Notes: generated from the letters alone by a model not told the origin. 6,808 nt of DNA from an uncultured bacterium (GCA_902783355.1 CACZQQ010000144.1:1-6808); one strand, 5' to 3'; counted from the stretch's first letter, positions 1 to 5,872 are shown. Made by a program: numbers and translations.

Positions 1-999
1 AAGCAGCTCCAGCAGGCGTTCCACAAGGGCCGTGGCGGGACGATGCGTGAAGCCGCCAAACATCACGTGGCTCATTTGTCTGCTCTGCCGGCGGATGGCT
101 TCCATAATCGCAGGATGGCTGTGGCCGTGCGCCACGCACCACCAGCTTGATACGGCGTCCAGCAGTTCCGTGCCGTCCGCCAGGCGGATGTGGGTCCCGT
201 GGGCCTGCTTTGCGAAGTTCACGGGGGGAGGATTGCCGATGGAGGCGTAGGGGTGCCAGAGGTGTTTGCGGTCAAGGGCGGCCAGGCGTGCCCAATCCTC
301 TTCGGGAGCCCGCGGCGGGAAGAGCGCGGCAAAGTCCGCTTCGGGCGGGTTGTGGAGGTCGGCCACGCGTGGCACAAAGACCAGCGGCGCCGCGATGTGG
401 TGCCGTTGGAGATATCGGCGGAGGTATTTCGGGGTGTCCTCGTCAATGGCGGGGTCTGCCTCAGGGCACCAATTGTAGGCAAGTCCTGCCAAGGCCATTC
501 CGCGAGCCATGGCGGATTCAAGGGAGAGCACGGTGTGGTTGATGCTGCCGAGCTTCCCGCTTGTCACCAGAATCAGCGGCCACTCCTGCGCTGCGGCGAA
601 ATCCGCAGCCAGAATATGTTCATTCAGGGGGACGCCCAGGCCGCCTGCGCCTTCGACCAGGACGACGTCGTAGCGCTCTGCCAAGACCGCGACGGACCGC
701 CGGATACGTTCCAGGTCCAGCGTGGCGTGCTCCAGGGCCGCCGCCAGCAGCGGGGAGGCGGGGAAATGAAATATCTGGGGGGCGGTGAGCCCCTCCTGGT
801 CCTCCGGGAAAGACGCCCCGCCCATCAGAGTGCGGTGCGCTTCCAAATCCTCAGAGTGGCCGTCGTTGCCCGTCTGAACCATCTTGACGGTGATGGCACG
901 GTATCCATGATGCAGCAGCCATCTTGCCAGAAGACCTGTTACGACTGTCTTTCCAACTCCCGTGTCTATCCCCGAAACAAAGAAAACTCGCCCCATCAT
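1..999 (-). CDS. bioDA: Bifunctional dethiobiotin synthetase / DAPA aminotransferase (BioD-BioA fusion), 3'-truncated by window edge
   Basis: Carries two consecutive biotin-pathway enzymes in one frame. BioA transfers an amino group from S-adenosylmethionine to KAPA to give DAPA (PLP-dependent). BioD then closes the ureido ring with CO2 and ATP to give dethiobiotin. I translated all 333 codons from the ATG at 999 to the left edge and found no stop. The BioD part (about residues 3-235) has the P-loop GIDTGVGKT (10-18), the KMVQTG lysine segment (K39), VEGAGG (115-120) and GKLGSINH (148-155). BioA begins near residue 242 with DRKHLWHPYAS (243-253), then VSSWWCVAHGH (283-293) and SHVMFGGFTH (310-319), all typical of the BioA N-terminus. 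Its PLP-lysine half lies outside the window. There is almost no linker. ATG codons at 999 and 996 are tandem and neither has a clear Shine-Dalgarno site. The domain order matches plant BIO3-BIO1. Confidence 0.93.
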   Translation of the reverse strand, partial: MMGRVFFVSGIDTGVGKTVVTGLLARWLLHHGYRAITVKMVQTGNDGHSEDLEAHRTLMGGASFPEDQEGLTAPQIFHFPASPLLAAALEHATLDLERIRRSVAVLAERYDVVLVEGAGGLGVPLNEHILAADFAAAQEWPLILVTSGKLGSINHTVLSLESAMARGMALAGLAYNWCPEADPAIDEDTPKYLRRYLQRHHIAAPLVFVPRVADLHNPPEADFAALFPPRAPEEDWARLAALDRKHLWHPYASIGNPPPVNFAKQAHGTHIRLADGTELLDAVSSWWCVAHGHSHPAIMEAIRRQSRQMSHVMFGGFTHRPATALVERLLELL

Positions 1000-1276
1000 G
1001 CAAACACAAAACAAAGAAACGTTCTACGACAATGCCGGCCCAGGGACCGGACATTCCAGACAATGCCACTGTCATAATGTAGCATACGAGGTCGGTTTCT
1101 CCAGCGTCTCAGCCTAGTTTCGAGGCGTTTTGGGGGCTTCCCCTCGGCATCCAGGCCAGAGGCACCGTTCTCGTCGCGCGCAGCCCGTCGAGCCGGGCTC
1201 CGGCATGCAATGGGCAATGCCATTGGCCCGGACATCGGCGTGGCGGGCCTCCTCCACGTTTTCCGCATCCGGCCTT
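1000..1276. other. 277-nt gap between amrB-amrA and bioDA; no convincing gene
   Basis: This lies downstream of the Memo-AMMECR1 stop and upstream of the bioDA start. The half next to bioDA (about 1000-1090) is more AT-rich, as a leader would be, and holds three GGCATTGTC-like boxes. The other half is GC-rich. A short stem (CAATGG at 1208-1213 with CCATTG at 1220-1225, 6-nt loop) is present but no T-run follows it on the minus strand, so I do not call a terminator. A 94-codon minus ORF (GTG at 1280 to TGA ending at 996) spans the gap with 4-nt overlaps at both ends. Its arginine-rich composition, AGG/AGA/CGA codons and lack of a Shine-Dalgarno site argue against real coding. Confidence 0.6.
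1028..1067 (-). promoter_or_regulatory. Cluster of GGCATTGTC-like boxes upstream of bioDA (possible operator)
   Basis: Read on the minus strand, GGCATTGTC occurs exactly at 1067-1059 and again at 1036-1028, 31 bp apart. A degenerate GGAATGTC (1057-1050) sits one base after the first. They lie 29-68 nt upstream of the bioDA ATG, where a repressor or activator could act. They match none of the biotin operators I know (the TTGTAAAC-type BirA palindrome, or the TTATCTATAA-type BioR box). Binding is inferred from repetition and position only. Confidence 0.25.
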
Positions 1277-2752
1277 TCACCCTGCGGGGCAGGCGGCGCG
1301 GCGGGTTTGTCCGCCCGTCTCCATCGCGGCCTGGAAGGCAAAGACGGTGAAGACCTCAAGCGTGGTCTCCGCGTCCTTCCATGCGTCGGCGGGCAGGCCC
1401 GCCTTCTCCGCGCAGAGATAGGACATGAAGTCCTCCTTGCGCGGCAGCTGCTCCCACACCTGCGGCAGGAAGACGCCGCTGCGGCGTCCGCGCGTCACGA
1501 CCACGCCGTGCTTGCCGGGGAGGATTTCGTCGGCGGAGCGCACGGTCCGCAGGGGCGAGAGGACGGAGACTTCGCAGTCGAGCCCCGTCAGTTCCTCCTT
1601 GTCCAGCGGGAAGAAGCGCGGGTCGCCGAAGCCCGCCGCATAGGCATATTGCGCCACGGCCTGATAGAGGGGCATTTGCGCCGCGAGGGTCCCGATGCAG
1701 CCGCGGAGGCGTCCGTGGGCGTGCAGGGTCACGAAGACCGCGGCGGGGGCCTGCAGGGCCGCGTCCTGCGGGCAGGGCGGGTTGAAGCGGCGCCCCTCGA
1801 CCCCTTCGCGCAGCGTCTCCCGCACGGTCTCCAGCAGGAGCGCCTGGTTCTGCGGCGAGACGGAGAAGTCGTCCTGCATCTCGCGGCAGAAGAGGAGGGA
1901 GGCGTAGCCGACGACGCTGCGCGTGTCCGCGCCGGGGGCGTCGCCTGAATTGCCGCGCTTGAGCACGGCGCAGCGGGTCGCGCCCTCCGCCTGCGCCCAC
2001 GCCATGGCGGTCCCGAGGCCTCCTGCGGAGCAGATGGGCGTCTCCACGTCGGGTTTCCCCTCCCACTCGCCGCCGTTCTTCCAGTCGCAGAGCGCTTCGA
2101 GCCGAAAGGCGGCGGCAAGCTCCACGGTGTGCGCGTCCAGCGTGCGGGCGAGGGCATTGGCGGGGTAGTGCGACAGGTCCGTGCTCGACAGCACGAAGAG
2201 CCTCCTGCCGCCCTGGCAGTCGCGCAGCAGCCGCGCGAATTGGCGGCAGTGCTCCGCCGTCACTTCGCCGAAGAGGACGGGAAGCACTTTCCCTTGGAAG
2301 CCAATCACTTGCAGGAAGGGAAGCTGCACCTCGACCGTGTGCTCCTGAAGATGGACGCGGTCATTCTGGATAATACGCAAATCTTTGTTTATCAACAAAT
2401 TGCATAGTTCGCAATCGACTTCCACCTCGCCCAGGGGCGTCTGGTAGTGGGTGTAGCGGGGCAGGACCGCGATGACGCCAGGCGCCATCCGGCCGAAATC
2501 GTGCCCGATGATGACGATTGTATCTAACTTATTGCATTGCAAGGATTTAAATACAGGCGCGGCGATGGCCGCCGAATAGGGGTAGCCTGCGTGCGGAACC
2601 GCCGCCGCGCAGATTTCGCCGCCGCCGTCGTATTGGGGCGCATCGGCGAGATACGCCTCCACCTCGCGCCGCAGGCGTTCGGGGGCGCCGCTGTAGAACC
2701 TGCCCGCCGCCGTCGCCGGCCGGACCGACTTTGCCGTGAAATCGTTTTGCAT
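1277..2752 (-). CDS. amrB-amrA: AmmeMemoRadiSam system Memo-AMMECR1 fusion protein
   Basis: A 491-residue fusion of the two non-radical-SAM partners of the AmmeMemoRadiSam set; no established reaction is known to me. The Memo domain (about 8-290, related to LigB-type extradiol dioxygenases) shows RPATAAGRFYSG (11-22), PHAGYPYS (53-60), EHTVEVQLPFLQ (137-148), SSTDLSHY (189-196) and ICSAGG (240-245). H54 and C241 align with human MEMO1 His49 and Cys244. The second His segment, usually GPNH-like, is IIGHDFG (81-87) here. The AMMECR1 domain (about 296-478) has its hallmark LRGCIGT (349-355), FGDPRF (375-380) and a C-terminal TLEVFTVFAF strand. The frame stays open upstream to 2929, but conserved sequence starts right after the ATG at 2752 and the extra codons overlap amrS in another frame. 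GGGGAA (2761-2766) is a plausible ribosome site. The ATG lies 1 nt after the amrS stop, so coupled translation is likely. Two AT-rich patches are noted separately. Confidence 0.9.
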   Translation of the reverse strand: MQNDFTAKSVRPATAAGRFYSGAPERLRREVEAYLADAPQYDGGGEICAAAVPHAGYPYSAAIAAPVFKSLQCNKLDTIVIIGHDFGRMAPGVIAVLPRYTHYQTPLGEVEVDCELCNLLINKDLRIIQNDRVHLQEHTVEVQLPFLQVIGFQGKVLPVLFGEVTAEHCRQFARLLRDCQGGRRLFVLSSTDLSHYPANALARTLDAHTVELAAAFRLEALCDWKNGGEWEGKPDVETPICSAGGLGTAMAWAQAEGATRCAVLKRGNSGDAPGADTRSVVGYASLLFCREMQDDFSVSPQNQALLLETVRETLREGVEGRRFNPPCPQDAALQAPAAVFVTLHAHGRLRGCIGTLAAQMPLYQAVAQYAYAAGFGDPRFFPLDKEELTGLDCEVSVLSPLRTVRSADEILPGKHGVVVTRGRRSGVFLPQVWEQLPRKEDFMSYLCAEKAGLPADAWKDAETTLEVFTVFAFQAAMETGGQTRRAACPAG

Positions 2753-2753
2753 G

Positions 2754-3656
2754 TCAGATGTTCCCCAGGTAGACGTTGTGGAAGCCGCGTTCGCGGCAGA
2801 GGGTGCGGATGCGGTGGAGCGTGGCGGCGGGCGTGGCGGGAATCCGGCAGCGGTAGGCGGGAAAGTAGGCGCTGAAGTGAAGCACTGTCTCGCGGCCGAG
2901 GTTCTCCTCCGCCCAGTCCAGCCAGTCATTGGTCATCTCGTCGGAATCGTTCCTGCCTGGAATCACCAGCGTGGTGATTTCGAGATGGACGCCCAGCCGC
3001 TTCAGCTTCAGCAGCGAGCCGAGGACGGGGCGCAGGCTGCCGCCGCACATTTCGCGGTAGAAGGCCTCCGAGAAGCCCTTCATGTCGATGTTGGCGGCGT
3101 CGATCAGGGGGTAGAGCTCGTCCGACGCCGCGTCGGAAATCATTCCGTTGCTCACCAGCACCGTCTTGAGGCCCTCCTGCCGCGCGAGGCGCGCGATGTC
3201 CACGGCGTATTCGGCGAAGACGGCCGGCTCGTTGTAGGTGAAGGCCAGCGAGGGGCAGCGCTCCCGCTGCGTGAGGTGGACGATCTCCTGCGCGGAGACC
3301 GTCCGCAACGTGCCCGCCAATGGATAGGTCTGCCGCGAGAGGGTGTGGTTCTGGCAGAAGAGGCAGCCGAGGTTGCAGCCGAAGGTCCCGAGGGAGAGGA
3401 CCCGCGTCCCCGGCAGGAAATGGCGCAGGGGCTTCTTCTCGATGGGGTCGATGGCGATCGAGACGGGGTGTCCGTAGGAGAGGCTGACGAGGCGCCCCTC
3501 CTGGTTGAGCCGTACGCCGCAGTAGCCCGTCGCGCCTGCGGGAATGCGGCAGGCGCGCGGACAGAGGCCGCAGCGCACGGCGCCCTCCGCCTCCGCCGAC
3601 CACCACCGCGCGGGCGCCGCCGTCATTCCCATGCCGTGGTTTCCTTCCGTTACCAT
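2754..3656 (-). CDS. amrS: AmmeMemoRadiSam system radical SAM enzyme
   Basis: A 300-residue radical SAM protein of the PflA-like branch, expected to hold a 4Fe-4S cluster and cleave S-adenosylmethionine; its substrate is unknown. An N-terminal cysteine set CGLCPRAC (29-36) plus C46 is followed by IDPIEKKPLRHFLPG (69-83), the cluster motif CNLGCLFC (94-101, a CX3CX2C spacing), FTYNEP (139-144) and SNG (169-171). These strings mark the AmmeMemoSam_rS subfamily. Family members I recall run about 330-340 residues, with a C-terminal CPxC/CxxC module after a VYxGN motif. This one stops right at VYLGNI (295-300), and the next gene starts 1 nt later. The start is uncertain. The ATG at 3656 overlaps the upstream gene by 7 nt. 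The ATG at 3632 (residue 9) has GGAAGGA (3642-3648) 9 nt before it and may be the true start. The Memo-AMMECR1 partner directly downstream confirms the assignment. Confidence 0.92.
   Translation of the reverse strand: MVTEGNHGMGMTAAPARWWSAEAEGAVRCGLCPRACRIPAGATGYCGVRLNQEGRLVSLSYGHPVSIAIDPIEKKPLRHFLPGTRVLSLGTFGCNLGCLFCQNHTLSRQTYPLAGTLRTVSAQEIVHLTQRERCPSLAFTYNEPAVFAEYAVDIARLARQEGLKTVLVSNGMISDAASDELYPLIDAANIDMKGFSEAFYREMCGGSLRPVLGSLLKLKRLGVHLEITTLVIPGRNDSDEMTNDWLDWAEENLGRETVLHFSAYFPAYRCRIPATPAATLHRIRTLCRERGFHNVYLGNI
3642..3648 (-). promoter_or_regulatory. Ribosome binding site favouring the internal amrS start at 3632
   Basis: GGAAGGA on the minus strand ends 9 nt before the ATG at 3632-3630. 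The upstream ATG at 3656 has only a weak GGGA before it. Conserved family sequence begins around residue 15, so either start yields a complete protein. Confidence 0.5.
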
Positions 3657-4567
3657 GCGTCAGATCCCAGCGCCTCGTACATTTCGGCGACGCGGCGGCA
3701 GCGCTGATAGGCGTCCGCGAGGAAGGCGCGCTGGGCGCATTCGGGCGGATTGGCGGGATCGTTCGTGTGGACGAAGGGGGTTGCCCGCATGGTGATCTCG
3801 AACTGCAGCGGCTTGGCCGCCACGTGGGGCGCCTTTCGTATGATCCGCAGCAGCTTCTGCCAGTCCACCGTCCCGTAGAAGGGCGGCTGGTGCTGGTCGG
3901 CGTATTCGTTGTTGTCGTTGAGATGGAGGGCGTAGAGGCGCTCCTTGCGGGCGGCGATGTCGTCCAGCTGCTTGAGATTGCTCACGCCGTTGCAGTGGTT
4001 GCCGTGGCCGCAGTCGTAGGTGATGCCGACGATGTCGGGCGAGAAGCGCGCCATGAGGGCGTCGTGCGTCTCGTAGGTGTCGCCGCCGGCGTTCTCGAAG
4101 GTCAGCCGGACATTCTCCCGCCGCAGCATCGGCTCAAGCTCCTCGATGCTCTTGCACATCTGCGGGAAGAGGCGGTCGGCCCGCCTGTTCCAGTCGGCGC
4201 GCAGCTTGTCGTCGGGGCCTTCGCGCAGGCGCATGTGCGGATGGATGATGACGCAGCCCTCGCCTTCCAGTTCGCGGAACAGCTTGATGCGGTTGGCGAC
4301 GAGATCCACGCCCGCCTTGCGCACATACTCCTCCTCCGACCAGCAGAACTTCTGGACGCCGTGCGAGGCATGGACGTCCAGCAGGCGCAGGCCGTATTCC
4401 TTCAGCCAGCCCTTGACGGCGGCGATTTCGCTGTCGCTGTAGATGTAGTCGTCGGCGAAGTTCTGGCACCAGTGGATGTGGGTGAATCCGGCCTCGGCGA
4501 TGAGGCGGAGGTAGTCGCGGCCGAGGCCGTCGCTGTTGCAGTAGTCGGAGGTGATGGAGAGTTGCAT
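3650..4567 (-). CDS. Xylose isomerase-like TIM-barrel protein (sugar phosphate isomerase/epimerase family)
   Basis: A 305-residue cytosolic protein of the AP_endonuc_2 fold (PF01261), whose members isomerise or epimerise sugars, inosose or hydroxypyruvate using a divalent metal. The alternating strand-helix pattern shows the expected end-of-strand ligands: H109/H111 in IIHPHM, E158 in LTFENAGG, D185 and H188 in ITYDCGHGN, H215 and D218 in LHLNDNN, and E257 in LQFEITM. The E/D/H/E metal set is therefore intact. There is no signal peptide, and the length is normal for the family. It starts 30 nt after the stop of the Ldh_2-family gene, without a recognisable Shine-Dalgarno site. Its TGG-TAA end overlaps or nearly touches amrS. 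Pairing with an Ldh_2 reductase recalls sugar-acid loci such as E. coli yiaK-sgbU, but the substrate cannot be read from the sequence. A more specific name such as hydroxypyruvate isomerase is not justified. Confidence 0.88.
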   Translation of the reverse strand: MQLSITSDYCNSDGLGRDYLRLIAEAGFTHIHWCQNFADDYIYSDSEIAAVKGWLKEYGLRLLDVHASHGVQKFCWSEEEYVRKAGVDLVANRIKLFRELEGEGCVIIHPHMRLREGPDDKLRADWNRRADRLFPQMCKSIEELEPMLRRENVRLTFENAGGDTYETHDALMARFSPDIVGITYDCGHGNHCNGVSNLKQLDDIAARKERLYALHLNDNNEYADQHQPPFYGTVDWQKLLRIIRKAPHVAAKPLQFEITMRATPFVHTNDPANPPECAQRAFLADAYQRCRRVAEMYEALGSDAW

Positions 4568-4597
4568 GGTCGTTGGATGGATGTTCGGGGGCTTGGA

Positions 4598-5671
4598 TTA
4601 TGCTTTTTCTTCCAGTTCAGCCGTGGAGAGTGACAGGAGGCCCGCCGCGCGGCGCAGCTCCGCCAGGGAGGCCTCGGGCACGGGCACGCCGTTCGCCGCC
4701 GCGTCCGCCTCCTTCGCGAATTCGATCTCGCCTGGGTAGCGCACGCAGTCGAAGCCTTCGGCGGGAGGCGTCGCCTTCATCCGTTCGATGAGCAGGTCCG
4801 TGCGTTTGCGGAAGCTGTCCAGCCCGCCGAAGAATTCAGGGGAGACCGCCATGAAGCAGTGGCCCGTGTTGGCGTCCCTGCCGGGGATGGTGTTCCACGA
4901 ATTGACGTCCTCCGTGATGCCCGCGTTGGCCATGACGCCGCTGAGGAGTTCGACCATCATGGCGAAGCCGTAGCCCTTGTGGGCGGCGAAGGGCAGCAGG
5001 ATGCCGTCGTGGTAGATGGCGTTGGGGTCGTCCGTGGGGCGGCCTTGCGCATCCAGCAGCCAGCCGTAGGGGATCTTCTCGCCGTTGGCGGCCGCGATGA
5101 TCATCTTGCCGCTGGCCACGACGCTCATGCAGATGTCGAAGAGGACGGCGCGGTACTTGCCGCCCGGGGCCGCATAGCTGAAGGGGTTGTTGCCGATGGT
5201 CGCCTTGGCGCCGCCGAAGGGCGCCACCAGCGGGCATGTGTTGCTCATGGAGAAGCCGACGAGGCCCTCGTCCGCGCACGCCAGCGCGTAGAGGCCCGCC
5301 GCGCCGTAGTGGTCGCTGTGGCTGACCGTGCCGACGGCGACGCCGCACTTCTTCGCCTTCGCGATGACCATCTGGTTCGCCTTCGCCGCGGCGGGAATGC
5401 CAAGCCCGCCCTCCGCCGACAGCGCCACTGTCGCAGGAGACTCCTGCAGGACGACGGGCGTCGCGGCCGCCTTGATGCCGCCCGCGCGGATGCAGTCCAG
5501 ATAGCGGGCCGCCCTGATGACGCCGTGGGAGTGGATGCCGCGCATGTCGGTGCGGACGAGCGCCTCGGCGATGGTGGCCGCGTCGCCGGACGGAATGCCG
5601 CCCGCGCGGAAGAGCGTTTCGCAGAAGGCACGCAGGCGCGCCTGCGGAATGCGAGGAAGGTTTTCGGACAT
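4598..5671 (-). CDS. Ldh_2-family (malate/L-lactate dehydrogenase type 2) NAD(P)-dependent oxidoreductase
   Basis: A 357-residue member of the family (PF02615) that includes archaeal malate dehydrogenase, ureidoglycolate dehydrogenase AllD, 2,3-diketo-L-gulonate reductase YiaK, sulfolactate dehydrogenase ComC and piperideine-2-carboxylate reductase. These enzymes interconvert 2-hydroxy and 2-oxo acids, or related imines, with a non-Rossmann NAD(P) fold. Family strings in order are DMRGIHSHGV (42-51, with the catalytic His region), SHSDHYGAAGLYA (117-129), IGNNPFSYAAP (159-169), FDICMSVVASGKM (178-190), HKGYGFAMMVELLSGVM (231-247) and GHCFMAV (270-276). The length is normal and no gap is visible. 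The ATG at 5671 follows a weak AAGAGA 7 nt upstream. It is the first gene of the minus-strand run and is preceded by the repeat-rich divergent region. Which family substrate applies is not decidable here; a sugar-acid-derived 2-oxo acid is a guess from its isomerase neighbour. Confidence 0.9.
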   Translation of the reverse strand: MSENLPRIPQARLRAFCETLFRAGGIPSGDAATIAEALVRTDMRGIHSHGVIRAARYLDCIRAGGIKAAATPVVLQESPATVALSAEGGLGIPAAAKANQMVIAKAKKCGVAVGTVSHSDHYGAAGLYALACADEGLVGFSMSNTCPLVAPFGGAKATIGNNPFSYAAPGGKYRAVLFDICMSVVASGKMIIAAANGEKIPYGWLLDAQGRPTDDPNAIYHDGILLPFAAHKGYGFAMMVELLSGVMANAGITEDVNSWNTIPGRDANTGHCFMAVSPEFFGGLDSFRKRTDLLIERMKATPPAEGFDCVRYPGEIEFAKEADAAANGVPVPEASLAELRRAAGLLSLSTAELEEKA

Positions 5672-5703
5672 GGTTTCTCTTGTTTTATTTGGAAGGCTTT
5701 TTT

Positions 5704-5725
5704 GCTGAAGGCGAGGCCGTGGGAC
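5704..5725 (+). repeat. 22-bp direct repeat, copy 1 (left arm of the hairpin)
   Basis: An exact 22-nt match to 5836-5857, beginning GCTGAAGGC and ending GTGGGAC. The identity stops sharply on both sides. This copy continues into two more TGGGAC units and a complete hairpin. Confidence 0.9.
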
Positions 5726-5808
5726 TTGTGGGACTTGTGGGACAGGGGCTTGGTGTTCTGCCCCTTATGTCCCATCTGTCCCATCTGTCCCATTCTTTTG
5801 CCTTTAGC
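5704..5808 (+). repeat. Long imperfect hairpin made of 9-nt TGGGAC repeats
   Basis: The left arm carries three TGGGAC units 9 nt apart (5720, 5729, 5738). The right arm carries three GTCCCA units 9 nt apart (5769, 5778, 5787). Manual pairing gives an outer helix GCTGAAGGC/GCCTTTAGC (5704-5712 with 5800-5808) and a 6x6 internal loop. Two 7-bp units separated by 2-nt mismatches follow, then an 8-bp unit, a 3-nt bulge and a GGGGC/GCCCC helix (5745-5749 with 5760-5764) closing a 10-nt loop. That is 36 pairs, four of them G-U. All four wobbles have G in the left arm, so they pair in plus-strand RNA but become A-C mismatches in minus-strand RNA. There is no T-run after it on either strand, so it is not a canonical terminator. 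It is likely a dispersed intergenic repeat; its function is unknown. Confidence 0.8.
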
Positions 5809-5835
5809 AGCAGACTTCCCCCGCCAGGGCCTGTC

Positions 5836-5866
5836 GCTGAAGGCGAGGCCGTGGGACGGATGGGAC
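5836..5866 (+). repeat. 22-bp direct repeat, copy 2, with one further TGGGAC unit
   Basis: The first 22 nt (5836-5857) are identical to 5704-5725. Then GG and another TGGGAC (5861-5866) follow, keeping the 9-nt period. No matching right arm follows, so this looks like half of the element. A small local stem (GGCCT at 5828-5832 with AGGCC at 5846-5850) is possible. Confidence 0.85.
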
Positions 5867-5872
5867 ACGCAG

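Noticed and set aside
190..1077. Plus-strand open frame of 295 codons
   Set aside because: It lies opposite bioDA, whose minus-strand frame carries clear BioD and BioA motifs throughout.
1208..1225. Possible intrinsic terminator after amrB-amrA
   Set aside because: A 6-bp stem exists but no U-run follows on the minus strand; nearby GGGG/CCCC pairing is followed by A residues.
1130..1948. Long plus-strand open frame of 272 codons
   Set aside because: It is antisense to Memo-AMMECR1 and is typical of stop-poor frames opposite GC-rich genes; no recognisable motif.
2753..2929. Upstream in-frame extension of the Memo-AMMECR1 ORF to a start at 2929
   Set aside because: The extra codons overlap the well-conserved end of the radical SAM gene in another frame, and their translation is low-complexity (Ser/Ala/Pro/Thr-rich). 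Conserved Memo sequence begins after the ATG at 2752.
5719..5866. Possible CRISPR array or riboswitch in the TGGGAC repeat region
   Set aside because: The units are only 6-9 nt, with no unique spacers and no cas genes. No known riboswitch core is recognisable.
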